DNA of 64,000 nt from Saccopteryx bilineata (GCF_036850765.1 NC_089493.1:185227140-185291139); one strand, 5' to 3'. Counted from the stretch's first letter, positions 1-11,214 are shown. The notes: a model not told the origin generated them from the sequence alone. Translations and numbers: made by a program.

Positions 1-560
1 TGTTTCTGTTTTGTTAATTTTCTTTGAAAAAAAGAGAAAAATCTTCACATGAAATTAACAATTTTTGCTTCAGAAATTAACTGTTGTTATATTAGTTTAA
101 GAGCATAAAGGCTATCATATAAGAATACAATGGAATCAAAGGCGACATGCTATTCAAGATATTCCACTTCTATATTCAAGTCTAAAGCCACAAGTAATTT
201 AAGCTTTCCTAAATGATCAGAACAAAAAGGATGTAATATTGATTTTCCCAGAATAAATGTTCACAAGACAAATTCCCAGTATCTTGCCATGGGCAAACAT
301 CTCATACGTTACACTCATTTTTACTGGAGTTACCAACCAGAGAATTAATAAAGTGACTGACCGCCCAAGCACGACTGGGAAATGAAAGGGCCCAATACCT
401 ACTGCCTTTTAAAATACTTTCAAAAACTTCTGAATGTAGACTGTTCTACAAGATGACTTTTTTGGATTTTACAAAAGTCTATGTCATTAAAAACACCTGT
501 CAAAATTAATTAATTCATTAACTGGGAGTACACCTATTTAAATGGCTAAAATTTATTAAA
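1..560. other. AT-rich intergenic sequence
   Basis: No repeat family, gene or regulatory signature is recognised here. The sequence is AT-rich with stops in all frames and ends at the L1-derived block that follows. Confidence 0.5.
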
Positions 561-1239
561 AACTGAATTTGCCAAGTGTTGGCAAATTGGATTTCACATA
601 CACTGCTGTTGTAAAATGGTACAACCACTTTGGAAAACAGTTTTACAGTTTCTGGAAAGGTTAAACATACACCTAGTATATGATTTGGCTATTCCAACTC
701 CAAAAATATACCCAAGACAAAAAAAAAATAAAGTATATGTTAATACAAAACCTTTACTTGTAATAAATACCCTCCCAAAAGAAGAAAAGAAAAAAATAGA
801 AACAACCCAAATGTCCATAAACTAGTAAATGGGTCAAAACAAATCGTCATATAGCCACAAAAGGGAAGGCTATGCGGCAATAAAACAGAGAATTTTTAAT
901 ATATGCAAAAAGCATGGAGGTATCTCGTACGATGACGTGAAAGGAAAGACGTTAGACTCAAAATAGTACACACTGTATGTCCCCATTTGTAGGAAATTCT
1001 GGGAAATGTAACTTATCTCTAGTGACAGAAAGGTCAGTCGTTGCCTGGGGATGGGAGAGAAGGGCAGAGAGGGGGTAGAAGGGAGGATGAGAGGAATGAA
1101 GAGGCTTTGGGGGTGACGTATGTGTTCACTGTCATCATTGTGGGGACAGCCTCACAGTATATTCATGTCTCAGCTTGCCAAATGACACTTTAACATATGT
1201 GGTTTTATGTCAATTATACCTCAATTTAAAAAAAAAAAA
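561..1239 (+). mobile_element. Old L1 3' end (L1M type)
   Basis: The block contains degraded versions of the end of L1 ORF2 (a run reading VQPLWKTVLQFL at about 616-655, then a degraded match to the conserved [12 protein letters not shown] segment) and of the classic L1M 3' UTR (a TGGTTGCC-like stretch followed by a G-rich tract near 1040-1100). It ends in an A-rich tail at 1229-1239. Frames are broken, so it is a dead 5'-truncated copy. The subfamily (L1MA to L1MC range) is a guess from general similarity. Confidence 0.8.
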
Positions 1240-1295
1240 GTGGATATCCCTGGTTTACAAATTTATTACAATGTGAGACCAAAAATCCTGTAAGA

Positions 1296-1623
1296 AGCCT
1301 GACCGGGCGGTGGCGCAGTGGATGGAGCATCGGACTGGGATGCGGAAGGACCCAGGTTCAAGACCCCAAGGTCGCCAGCTTGAGCGTGGGCTCATCTGGC
1401 TTGAGCAAAGCTCACCAGCTTAGACCCAAGGTACCTGGCTCTAGCAAGGGGTGATTCAGTCTGGTGAAGGCCCGCGGTCAAGGCACATAAGAGAAAGCAA
1501 TCAATGAACAACTAAGGTGTTGCAACAAAAAACTGATGATTGATGCTTCTCATCTCTCCGTTCCTGTCTGTCTGTCCCTGTCTATCCTTCTCTCTGACTC
1601 TCTCACTGTAAAAAAAAAAAATT
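1296..1623 (+). mobile_element. tRNA-derived SINE, type A (Rhin-1-like)
   Basis: The head gcctgaccgggcggtggcg followed by a pol III A-box-like stretch (gcgcagtggatggagc) and a B-box-like stretch (aggttcaagacc) marks a tRNA-derived SINE. The body has the type-A signature of repeated 'accagcttgagc' modules, then a (TCTG)-rich tract and a poly(A) tail. A 15-bp target-site duplication, aaaaatcctgtaaga, flanks it at 1281-1295 and 1624-1638, showing L1-mediated insertion. SINEs are non-coding and borrow L1 reverse transcriptase. Confidence 0.92.
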
Positions 1624-1638
1624 AAAAATCCTGTAAGA

Positions 1639-2189
1639 TAATTGTAGGACAGTTGGGGAAATGGGTGTTGGAACCCACGGGATATATGCAAATCAGGGTT
1701 TTTTTCTTAAGTATAACAACAATCTTGTAGGGAAGTGTTTTTATTTTTGTTTTGTTTTTGTGTTTTTCCTTAGAAGATGTACCTGAAAGGATTCAGGATG
1801 AAAAGTTAATTTCTGCAAATTAAATTTTAAAAAATACTGAGAGTGACAGAAAGAAAGTAAATGTGATATAATCTCAATTCTTGAATCTAGTTTAAGGTTA
1901 CACAAATGTTCTTTTTGCTATCTTTTTATTTTTTGTATTTTTGAAATTCTTCATTATAAAAAATATTAATATAGCACTTTACTTCCTTTCATTTTACCCT
2001 TCTCTTTATTTAGAAAGCAGTAACACTCAATATATTTTTAAAATATTCCCCTATGTAACAGGAAACAACAGTCAAAAATTCTTCAGTCTTTTAACTGGTG
2101 ATCATTTATTCTCTCTATGGGTGGCTGAGATCATATATAATAATAGCTCAGGCTATTAATGAAACAAGTAACCCAGTTAATCTAACAAT
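1639..2189. other. AT-rich sequence with probable old L1 3' UTR remnant
   Basis: The stretch at about 1830-1960, with TTTGTATTTTTGAAATT before an A-rich end, resembles the 3' UTR of L1ME-type elements. The remainder is T- and A-rich and not assigned. No coding signal is seen. Confidence 0.4.
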
Positions 2190-2720
2190 AATAATGATCA
2201 TAGCAGCAAATTATCATGGGCACTAACCATGACCTATAGCAGGGGTCCCCAAACTTTTTACACAGGGGGCCAGTTCACTGTCCTTCAGACCATTGGAGGG
2301 CCAGATTATAAAAAAAACTATGAACAAATCCCTATGCACACTGCACATATCTTATTTGAAAATAAAAAAACAAAACGGGAACAAATACAATTTTAAAATA
2401 AAGAACAAGTGAATTTAAATCAACAAACTGACCAGTATTTCAATGGGAACTATGCTCCTCTCACTGACCACCAATGAAAGAGGTGCCCCTTCTGGAAGTG
2501 CGGTGGGGGCCGGATAAATGGCCTCAGGGGGCCGCATGCGGCCCGTGGGCCATAGTTTGGGGACCCCTGATCTATAGCCTTTATATATATATGTTTTTAA
2601 GTATCACCTCTCTTAATGCAATTCTCTTAACAATAAAATGATGGAGATATTACTATCATCATCCCTGTTACACAGATATGAAAATAACATGGAGGATTAA
2701 CTAGCTCCCCGAGAGTTACG
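2190..2720 (-). repeat. MIR SINE remnant split by a hAT insertion
   Basis: The right part (about 2578-2720) carries the reverse-strand MIR pattern of an ATTACTATCATCATCCCTGTTACACAGATATGAAAA-like segment, aligned with the 'ATTTTACAGATGAGGAAACTG' portion of MIR with many changes. The left flank up to 2239 fits the other end of the same element. The hAT element at 2240-2569 lies between them, so the hAT is younger than the MIR. Confidence 0.55.
2240..2569 (-). mobile_element. Non-autonomous hAT DNA transposon, copy 1
   Basis: The 330-bp element starts CAGGGGTCCCCAAACT and ends with the inverted match AGTTTGGGGACCCCTG. It is flanked by an 8-bp target-site duplication, acctatag at 2232-2239 and atctatag at 2570-2577 with one mismatch. 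Eight-bp duplications are the hAT hallmark. There is no transposase reading frame, so it was mobilised in trans. It lies opposite to the other three copies in this window. Confidence 0.92.
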
Positions 2721-3153
2721 CAGGAGCAACAGAAGAGTGGATCCTCTCACCTACGCAACCTGAGCCAAAGGTGTATGCTTTTAAGTCTAAGGTCACAAAC
2801 CCCAGTTTCTCTGGAGTCCAAGCCGAGTGGGAATGACCAGGTAGAGGCTGCAACAAATTGTTGCATTTGCTCCCTTCTTCCTGGCCAAGTGACTTTGAAA
2901 TTTGCAAGAAAAGCCAGTCCACCAAGAAGACTTAAACTAGAATCTGTGCACCAGAATCACCTGGAAATTTTTATGTGAAATGTCCTGGTTGTTTTTGTTT
3001 GATTATTTTGATTATTTGTTTACATTGGTGACATTCTTTTTTAAAAATACAGTACTGCTACAAAGTAAAAATTTTGAAAGAATGAGTTTGGCCCACAGCT
3101 GCCAGTTTCCAATCTATAACAAAACAATCAAAGGCTTTTGGCGTTGCTGCATT
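2721..3153. other. Unique sequence with a small MER20-like scrap
   Basis: Most of the stretch is unassigned. A short piece near 2945-2970 (CACCAGAATCACCTGGAA) matches the core of the MER20 hAT-Charlie element, but it is too short to delimit. Small reading frames on both strands have no recognisable product. Confidence 0.35.
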
Positions 3154-3168
3154 AAGAAAACTATATTG

Positions 3169-3561
3169 ACCTGACCAGATGGTGGTGCAATGGATAGAGC
3201 ATCAGACTGGGATGCAGAGGAACCAGGTTTGAAACCCCAAAGTTGCCAACTTGAGCAGAGGCTCACCAGCTTGAGTGCAGGGTCACTGGCTTGAACATGG
3301 GATCATAGACATGACCCCAGGGTTGCTGGCTTGAGGTTGGTGGCTTGAAGCCCAAGGTCGCTGACTTGAGCCCAAGGTTGCTGACTTGAGCAAGGGGTCA
3401 CTCACTCTGCTGTAGTCCCCTGGTCAAGGCACATATGAGAAAGCAATCAATGAACACTTAAGGTGCTGCAAGAAAGAATTGATGCTTCTCATCTCTCTCC
3501 CTTCCTGTCTGTCCCTATCTCTGTCTCTTTCACTAAAAAAAAAAGAAAAGAAAAAAAAGAA
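3169..3561 (+). mobile_element. tRNA-derived SINE, type A
   Basis: It has a type-A head (acctgaccagatggtggtg), A- and B-box-like promoter remnants and an expanded series of 'ttgagcccaaggtcgctgac' modules, then a (CT)-rich tract and an A-rich tail. The target-site duplication is aagaaaactatattg at 3154-3168 and aagaaaactacattg at 3562-3576. A type-B SINE starts at the next base, so the two are back to back. Confidence 0.9.
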
Positions 3562-3576
3562 AAGAAAACTACATTG

Positions 3577-3955
3577 GCCCTGGCTGGTTGGATAAGTAGT
3601 AGAGCATTAGCTTGGTGTGTGGATGTCCCAGGTTCAATTCCTGGTGAGGGCACACAGAAAAAGTGACCACCCCTCCTCCTTTCCCTTCTCTCTCTCTTTC
3701 ACTCTATCTCTTCCCCTCCCACAGCCATAGCTCAGTTGGAGTAAAGTTGGCCCTGGGCACTGAGGATGGCTCCATGGCCTCCACCTCAGATGCTAGAATA
3801 GCTTGATTACCAAGCAATGGAGCAATGCCCCAGATGGGCAGAGCATCGCCTCCTAGTGAGCTTGCCATGTGGATCCCAGTTTGGGCACATGCAGGAATCT
3901 GTCTCCCTCCCTGCTTCTCACTTAAGAAAAAACTATTTTTTTAAATGAAAAGAAA
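3577..3955 (+). mobile_element. tRNA-derived SINE, type B
   Basis: The type-B head gccctggctggttgg is followed by a tRNA-like region with an A-box (agtagtagagc) and a B-box (ggttcaattcc). The body contains the family's 'cacccctcctcc..cttctctct', 'ggatggctccatggcc' and 'cagatgggcagagcatcgcc' blocks and ends A-rich. It is inserted at the 3' duplication of the preceding type-A SINE. The right target copy appears to be agtacatta near 3960. Confidence 0.9.
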
Positions 3956-3969
3956 AAAAAGTACATTAA

Positions 3970-4612
3970 GAGTTCCCAAGAAATTCTTTTGTGGATCCAT
4001 AATTTATGCTATTGGGTTCAAAAACTGGTCCTCACACACAGAATGCACGGAGAGACCAAAGAAAAAGACAAACCTCTTTAGATTGGTAGGTGGCTATTTG
4101 AATAAGCAGAAGAATTTACAAACAAGGCTTGTCTTGGCAGCTGCAAGACAAATAGTTCTCTGTACTTGCCCACCAGAATCTTAAAAGTCTATATTGAGGC
4201 ATTAACCAGTTCAGTCACATATATATGTCTAGGTGGTCTCACCAACACATCGCTCTCTCATGGTGACATCTTTCAAACAGCTCTGGCTGTGGAAATGGCA
4301 GCCGAACAGACATTCCAAGGACTTCTGATTGCCCAGGTTCTGCTCATAGGTCAACTGGCCATCACATCTTCTCAAGTACCTTCTCCAACAAAAGCCAGAG
4401 TTACAATATTTACTCCTATCCATGGATCCCTGTTCAATGGTAATAATGAAACTAGAAACTCCTGCCAAAACACTGGATGGGTAACAGGCTTTGTGAATTC
4501 ACAGCAGTATACACAGAACTTCGAGCATACCTTAACTTTCAACCGTTTCTTCACATTTCTGTGTCAGTGGTGCACAAAGGGGATATGGAATACAGAAGGG
4601 ACAGTGTTAACA
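3970..4612. other. Unassigned segment, possible degraded LTR, with a 162-codon open frame
   Basis: This segment between two SINEs matches no repeat I recognise. It holds a plus-strand open frame at 4166-4654 whose last codons run into the next SINE, and shorter overlapping frames on the minus strand. The translation shows no domain. Read on the minus strand it starts TGTTAACAC at about 4609, which would fit an LTR beginning, but I see no convincing TATA box, polyadenylation signal or target duplication. It is left unassigned; chance openness is the default. Confidence 0.3.
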
Positions 4613-4626
4613 AAAAAAAAATCTTG

Positions 4627-4966
4627 CCTGACCAGGCGGTGGTGCAGTAGATAAAGCATTGGACTAGGACACTGAGGACCCAGGTTCAAAACCCCGAGGT
4701 TACCAGCTTGAGCGTGGGGTTGCCAGCTTGAGTGTGAGATTATATGACCCCACGGTTACTGGCTTGAGCCCAAAGGTCGCTGGCTTGAAGCCCAAGGTTG
4801 CTGGCTTGAGTAGGAGGTCACTGGCTTGGCTGGAGCCCCCCAGTTGAGGCACATATGAGAAAGCAATCAATGAACAACTAAGGTGCTGCAACTATGAGTT
4901 GATGCTTCTCATCTCTCTTCCTTCCTGTCTGTCTCTCTCTCTCAGTAAAAAAAAAAAAAAAAAAAA
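4627..4966 (+). mobile_element. tRNA-derived SINE, type A
   Basis: The head cctgaccaggcggtggtgc, the repeated 'gcttgagc..ggtcgctgg' modules, the 'agaaagcaatcaatgaac' block shared by all type-A copies, a (TCTG/CTCT) tract and a 20-base poly(A) tail are present. Target duplications are masked by A-runs on both sides. Confidence 0.9.
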
Positions 4967-5412
4967 GATATATTTTTCTAACCTCTACTCATGCTCAATT
5001 CCACCTTGTTGATGTTCAAGAAGGAAAGGCCGATGTGAAACAGATGACAGTGTCTCCTTTTCCTGCTCAGTGCCCCCAACTGACAACACAAACGTGCAGA
5101 GCCTCCACTCCTTCACGCTGCCTTGTGCTTCCCTACTAGCCCCTGCGTGATGTTTCTGAGATCTCGCTGTCGGCATGGTCTCTGCTCTGGTCTTGGTCCA
5201 GTAGCACTCCCCTGCCTTTACCTTATGACCAGGCTCACTCCTCACGGATAGATCTTAACCCAGAGCGCAAGTGAAAGGAGCAAAGGTCTGTGGTGAAAGA
5301 GGGAAGACATGAGGGTTAGAAAAAAGATTTAAAACCACTTTCAGAGCAGAGATAGACGCTGCCCCAACCTGAGCTCCCGCCCCCAGCCCAGGAAGATGTG
5401 GACTAGTCCTCA
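4967..5412. other. Unique intergenic sequence
   Basis: No repeat or gene is recognised. The minus-strand open frame at 4985-5245 shows no domain and has no adjacent splice or promoter context. Confidence 0.4.
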
Positions 5413-5414
5413 CA

Positions 5415-5605
5415 GCCTTACTTAGCATCTGTGAATCAGAACCACCTGGGGAAAGAATTTAAAATGCAGAACCCTGGGCTCTGGTCCAGACCTAATGAAT
5501 CCACCTCTCCAAGGTAGGGACCAGGAATTTGCAATTGTAATTGCACCCCCACTGTGAATACTAACCAGTTCTTCATGTAAGCCACTGAATTTGGTGAGTC
5601 AGAAA
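5415..5605. mobile_element. MER20-like hAT-Charlie remnant
   Basis: The order of 'atcagaaccacctgggg', 'aaaatgcagaaccctgggct', 'ccagacctaatgaatcc' and 'gggaccaggaatttgcaatt' follows the pattern of the ancient mammalian MER20 DNA transposon with many substitutions. Terminal repeats are not cleanly preserved. Confidence 0.65.
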
Positions 5606-5674
5606 AGGAGGAAGGTGGGGGTCTAAATATCTCTAACATGTCTAACAAATATTCAGACTTTAAGAAAACAAAAC

Positions 5675-5896
5675 TGACCTGTGGTGGCACAGTGGATAAA
5701 GCGTCGACCTGGAAATGCTGAGGTTGCTGGTTTGAAACCCTGGGCTTGCCTGGTCAAGGTACATATGGGAGTTGATGCTTCCAGCTCCTCCCCCTTCTCT
5801 CTCTCTCTGTCTCTCTCTCCTCTCTCTCCCTCTCTGTCTCTCTCTCCTCTCTCTCCCTCTCTGTCTCTCTCTCCTCTCTAAAAAAAAAAAAAAAAA
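5675..5896 (+). mobile_element. tRNA-derived SINE, type C (short)
   Basis: The type-C head tgacctgtggtggcacagtg, the B-box-like 'ggtttgaaaccc', the 'gggagttgatgcttccagc' block, a (CT/TCTCC) tract at about 5793-5880 and a poly(A) tail are present. The target-site duplication is gaaaacaaaac on the left and gaaaaacaaaac on the right. The CT tract is a tandem of about 36-bp 'ctctctgtctctctctcctct' units. Confidence 0.9.
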
Positions 5897-6579
5897 TAGA
5901 AAAACAAAACGAAAAAAGACATTTTAAAGTAACAACCCAAGAAGGAACTTTAGCTGTCAGACTTACACAATTTTTAATTTTCTTAGAATAACAATTATTA
6001 TCGACAAACATCCAAAGGAAATCTAGTCCATTTATTTTACTTGTTTTGACATCTGCAGATAATGACAAGCTAGAGGGAAAAACAGGTTTAAGAATTGTAG
6101 CAATTAGTTTATTTGTGACTGATTATTTAAAAAATAATAATATACGCATTGCCCTGCTGCTCCAGAGGGGACAGTTACAAATTACTGTGGTTGTTGCTGC
6201 TGCCACTGCCGCTGTTGACGGTACAGTTGTTTTTAAAGGATGACAGCCTCCCTATGTTTGTGAATACCAACATGGCGTGAGGTTTGTTAGGCTGCCAGAG
6301 TCACGTCAGTCCCCTTCTGCTGGCAGGACGGGATGGCCCCGGGAGTCAGAATTGCAAAGGAGCACATATGTAAATGACCTCTTCCCTACCCACAATTCCC
6401 TGCCTTTGTTCCACTGGCCAAAATGCACCTGCTCTCAGCCCGCTTGCCCACCTACATCTGTCTTCTCTCCAGCTCCACCGCCCACCCACCTCGCTCGATT
6501 CCCCTAGGGCCCTTCACTGTGCTCTCTCAACTCATGGACACAACCTGCTCACTCAGCACTCCCTCTCGGCAACCCTTCC
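5897..6579. other. Unique sequence, partly GC-rich
   Basis: The first half is AT-rich. From about 6160 to 6360 it is richer in G+C, with a short 'gctgctgccactgccgctg' run. There is no recognised repeat and no gene. Overlapping short open frames at 6277-6611 are composition effects without a protein signature. Confidence 0.4.
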
Positions 6580-6589
6580 CTACCTTCTT

Positions 6590-6933
6590 TTTTGGATTTT
6601 TTTCAAAATGAGAAGAGGGGAGGCAGAGAGACAGACTCCGGCATACACCGACTGGGATCCACCCTGCATGCCCACCAGGGGGCGATGCTCTGCCCAGCTG
6701 GGGTTGCTCTGCTGCAACCAGAGCCATTCTAGTGCCTGAGGCAGAGGCCATGGAGCCAGCCTCAGCACCCGGGCCAACTTGGCTCCAATAGAGCCTTGGC
6801 TACGGGAGGGGAAGAGAGAGACAGAGAGAGAGGGGAGGGGAAAGGGTGGAGAAGTAGATGGACGCTTCTCCTGTGTGCCCTGGCTGGGAATCGAAACTGA
6901 GACCTCCACACGCCAGGCTGATACTCTACTCTG
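6590..6933 (-). mobile_element. tRNA-derived SINE, type B
   Basis: This is the reverse complement of the type-B SINE. The B-box region reads as 'gggaatcgaaactg' near 6889, and the 'ccaccagggggcgatgctct' block lies near 6680. The target-site duplication ctaccttctt is perfect at 6580-6589 and 6934-6943. Confidence 0.93.
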
Positions 6934-6943
6934 CTACCTTCTT

Positions 6944-7454
6944 CCATAAACTGAAACCTGCCTTTTTCCCTGACGATGGTAATACTGCAGTCTTAAGTGT
7001 ACAAAGATCCTGGTGATGTCATTTTCCCCCCTAACTCCCTTCTAGTCCCTTCATCCTAGTACTTTGGGAACTAGATGTAGGACAGTCTCAAGCTCAATAT
7101 ATCTGTTTCCTCCTCTGCTTCACCGTGTTCTTCCAGGACTCTTTCCTCTTCTTGACCTCCATCTAGTTATGCCATTGTCTTCCTGATCTCGCTCTTCATC
7201 TTCTAACCTCTGGGGGATGCCCAAGCTTTCCTGTGGGTCCTGTCCCTTCTCGTCCCCCTGAGAGACAAGCGTGGACAGGAGCCCAGCCTCCGCTGTTTCA
7301 CCTCCCCTGCTCCAGAGCTGCGGCTTCGGCCTCCCCTCCTTGTGAGCCTCAGCAGCAGGCCCCGACAACAATGCTTCCAGCATTGCGATGAGACTCCTAG
7401 AACTTGACCAATGTTCTCTCTGCGTCCCCAAAGCCCACAAAGCAGAGCTGTAGG
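6944..7454. other. Unique sequence
   Basis: It is moderately GC-rich from 7200 to 7440. Two overlapping minus-strand frames of 103-106 codons (7120-7514) are present, but their products are low in complexity and show no family motif, so they are not called as genes. Confidence 0.4.
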
Positions 7455-7462
7455 GTCTAGTG

Positions 7463-7826
7463 CAGGGGTCCCCAAACTATGGCCCGCGGGCCACATGCGG
7501 CCCCCTGAGGCCATTTATCCGGCCGGCGCTGCACTTCCGGAAGGGGCACCTCTTTCATTGGTGGTCAATGAAAGGAGCACATTGACCATCTCACTAGCCA
7601 AAAGCAGGCCCATAGTTCCCATTGAAATATTGGTTATTTTCTTGATTTAAATTTACTTGTTTTTTATTTTAAATATTGTATTTGTTCCCATTTTGTTTTT
7701 TTACTTTAAAATAAGATATGTGCAGTGTGCATAGGAATTTGTTCATAGTTTTTTTTATAGTCCGGCCCTCCAACAGTCTGAGGGACAGTGAACTGGCCCC
7801 CTGAGTAAAAAGTTTGGGTACCCCTG
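7463..7826 (+). mobile_element. Non-autonomous hAT DNA transposon, copy 2
   Basis: The 364-bp element has termini CAGGGGTCCCCAAACT and AGTTTGGGTACCCCTG and a perfect 8-bp target duplication, gtctagtg, at 7455-7462 and 7827-7834. The interior shares 'atgcggccccctgaggcc' and 'ggaaggggcacctctttc' blocks with the other three copies. No transposase is encoded. Confidence 0.95.
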
Positions 7827-7834
7827 GTCTAGTG

Positions 7835-7980
7835 CTTAGCGATGTGGTGTCAATCCCAGCTTTGCCGCTCAAGACTTGGAAGGTTCGGGGCAAGCTATTC
7901 GACCTTTCTAGGTCTCAGCTTCTTCACCCTAAATGATGACCATAAAATCATCTGTTTCATAAGGTTGGTATGGGATTGAA
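7835..7980 (+). repeat. MIR SINE remnant
   Basis: The forward MIR order is recognisable: 'caatcccagctttgccgctc' (tRNA-like and B-box part), 'ggcaagctattcgacctttc', 'ggtctcagcttcttcaccc' and 'aaaatcatctgtttcataag'. The hAT copy 2 inserted at its 5' side. Confidence 0.75.
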
Positions 7981-8900
7981 AAAGAAAACTCCTGGGTATA
8001 ATTTAAAGTGGTTGAAGCTAAGAAGAAACCCAACTCACACTGCACCGGAAACAAAAGTGTTTCCTTGGCCCACTTATCTCAACGTCCACAGGCTTCAGGT
8101 TTGGTTTGACGCAGTGGTTCAGTTACAGGATCAAGGGCCTGTTTCTTTCTCTCTCCCTCTGCCTCTGCCTTCTCACGTGTCAGATTGAGTTTAAGGCTAA
8201 TTCTCCTTCACAGTTACAAGAGGCTATCGTGAGGTTATAGACCTCCTCATCCAAAATGAAAGAGTGAACGAAATGATCACTTTAAAAAGCTCTCTCAGAA
8301 TAGTGAAGAACTGTTCCAGACATTCTCAGAAACCTCTCGTGTCCCCTTGTCCAGGTGTCATTAGCGAGCCCATTTCTGAACCGTTGCCTGGAACAGAAAC
8401 ATCCCTAACTGGCTCAGACCTGCTCAAATGGATTACTCACTACAGCACAGGAGAGAGGATTACAAACCCTCGAGACTCCCCTTCTGCTTATAAACAGTAC
8501 AGTAAGTATTAGGTGGGAAAATAGTGGGGAACGGACATTGGGGAGATGACCTAACACACTGTGGGGGGTTAACCCCTTAGCTAATAATGGGCAATTCATG
8601 AAGACGATGCTAATATCACTTACTGTTGTCAGTTTCACCTTTGATGACTGCTGCTCATTCTTCTTTGTATTATCATTTCTTCTTTACACAATTGTCTCTC
8701 TTTGCTCTTCTATCCTCAAACCTGTTAAATCCTTAAGGCAGTGTGCTTTTCTTTATCCCCCTCCCCCACCATGGCCCATCCAAGCTCTGGACCTAGCAGA
8801 GTGCCTAAGAACATGGATTGCTTCAGTCAGTGCTGGTTGGGTACATGAATACTACAAAAATGGTTCTAGCCAGTGACAGAGCCTCTCTCCCTCAGGAATT
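7981..8900. other. Unique sequence
   Basis: No repeat family or coding signature is recognised. Short open frames at 8264-8512 and 8598-8876 have no domain and no splice context. Confidence 0.4.
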
Positions 8901-10130
8901 ACAAGATTATGTAATGCTCTCATGCTTTTCAATAAGAACAATTTAACCTATTTTTAAAATATTCATTCTTCTACAAAATAAAATTATGAATCCACCACTG
9001 ATTACACAGTTACAGAGCACGAGTACCTCTTTGGTATTTTTTAATCGATCATTAAAAGCTTAGTCTTTACCACAATTGTGTGTAACATATTCTTCTTTTT
9101 AGTTTTCTTTCACAATAATTTTGAAATAGACAATTCCATTTGAGCAGACTACAAGCAATACAAGAATACCATAGGACATATGATGGTTTTCTGGTCTGTG
9201 TACTCTCACAAAGAAACTAAGAAATCTTCAAATCAGTATTTTACCTAGACCAATAGTTCTCAAAAACACAAACTACCAAGAAAATCTCTAGTATTACGTG
9301 TGAAGTATACAGGAAAAGACTTCCCTGTTAAGATCAATCTTTAAAATGTCCCATTTTCCATAAAATAAACTTCAATTTTACTGCTGCTGAAGAGATATAT
9401 GCCTTATTCATCCCTATTTTTTCTAGTAAACAGCATTACTTCAACCAAGTTTATTTTCACGCTTTTGAAAAGTAGGTAAGATCGGCAATTCTGTAATAAT
9501 ACAACTAGCAAACAGGGTAGCTATAGTTTTTAGGTCGACGTGGTTAATGCCTCTCTGTATGGGGGGGGTTTGCTTTCATTTTTTGCATTTCTTTTAAAGT
9601 CTGCAGGATTCCAGAATTTTATTATCTGACTTTTAAAAAATATGTATCATTAAATTTAAATATGTCTTTGAGAGACAAAAAGTACATGGGAGACTATGAA
9701 ACACTCTGGCAGTCTAAGAGTGAAATGGGGGTGGGGGTGGATTCCCTTGTAACTGAAAGACTGGAGCTGTGCAGAACCTTCACTCTCATCTGTACAGACC
9801 ATGCAGGGAATCTTAATAGTGAAATCTGATGAAAGTGTAAAATAAGAAATGCTTAGAGAATATAAACTAGCCAGACTACCTGAACTTCATGGAAAAAAAA
9901 AAAGAAATACTAATATATTTTAAAATCATAATTATAACACGTAAGCCCCATCCAGGTAACACTACATCTATAAAGTTATATTATACATTTAACATCTAAT
10001 AATCCACGCGCACGAGCAGTCACGTTTTTTTATTTTATGTGCCTCTTAAAACATCCACTTGCCATAAGCTTTTCATAATCCAATACAAAGTAAAGCCTCA
10101 GAAAATAATGAAATGGCACGAAGGATAGTT
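8901..10130. other. AT-rich unique sequence
   Basis: There is a long AT-rich stretch without recognisable repeats. Short homopolymers are present (G7 near 9562, A-rich run near 9892). No gene seen. Confidence 0.45.
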
Positions 10131-10480
10131 ATATGCAGCGGACAGTAGTATATCCCCATAGATTCCAGTGCCTGATCCAACTCCAGGAAGTAGATATTGT
10201 TACCTGAGGCCAGGATGTTAAATAATTTTTCCTCTATGCTTCTGAATATAAGGGATCAGGTCCCAAAGCCCCTGACTGCATTGTAATGTGAGGTCTAACC
10301 AATAAATCTCTTTCCCAAAGCAAAATCCTGCGGAGAAAGTGGGTGCCATTGATCTCACACAGCCGACTAAATAGCCGAAAGGCTATGTATGCAATGTAAG
10401 TTATTCTATTACCTCTGTAGGAGTTGGGTGATGAGTCACTTGGGGGAAGCTTTTGATGTTTCCTCAGTAATCAGCCCGCT
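10131..10480. other. Unassigned segment with LTR-like features
   Basis: The stretch 'gtctaaccaataaatctctttccc' near 10292-10318 holds a polyadenylation hexamer followed by CT-rich sequence, which is common in LTRs and in 3' ends of old retrogenes. I cannot define termini or a family. Confidence 0.25.
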
Positions 10481-10821
10481 TGATGAAGCAGCCAGAGTTC
10501 ATTCAGACCCGTAGCGCCTGCAGCCTCCACTCTGGCTTCTATGTTGACCCTAAGCACAGAAACAGTTTAAGATGCAACCAGTACCATGGAAAGAGCCCTA
10601 ATCTCAGTAACATTTATAAAATGACCTCTTTGAGATGCTCAATTATCTGTCATTATTTTTTAAAAAGGAAAACAAAAAAAGAGAGAAAAATTAAATGTCT
10701 TATTTTACCCATAAAAATTTTTAAAGGCAATTTTCTCACTTTTCAGAGGATAAATTGATATACTTTTGTTGGCTCTAAATTTTAAACATGCACCATTTTA
10801 AAGCAGGAATTTCATTTCTAT
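10481..10821. other. AT-rich unique sequence
   Basis: Nothing recognisable is found. The open frame at 10480-10758 ends in a lysine-rich stretch produced by an A-rich tract and has no family match. Confidence 0.4.
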
Positions 10822-10836
10822 AAATGTATCCCTAAA

Positions 10837-11179
10837 GCCCTGGCCAGTTGACTCAGTGGTAGAGCGTCGGCCTGGCGTGCAGGAGTCCCAGGTTCAATTC
10901 CCAGCCAGGGCACACAGGAGAAGTGCCCATCTGCTTCTCCACCCCTCCCCCTCTTCTTCTTCTCTGTCTCTCTCTTCCCTTCCTGCAGCCAAGGCTCTAT
11001 TAAAGCAAAGTTGGCCTGGGCGCTAAGGATGGCTCCATGGCCTCTGCCTCAGGCGCTACAATGGCCCCAGATGGGCAGAGCATCGCCTCCTGGTGGGCAT
11101 ACTGGGTGGATTCCGGTCGGGCACATGCGGGAGTCTGTCTGACTGTCTCCCCATTTCCAGCTTCGGAAAAATACAAAAA

Positions 11180-11214
<35 letters not shown>

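Noticed and set aside
7120..7514. Two 103-106-codon minus-strand frames
   Set aside because: The products have no domain, overlap each other in different frames, and one extends into the hAT element.
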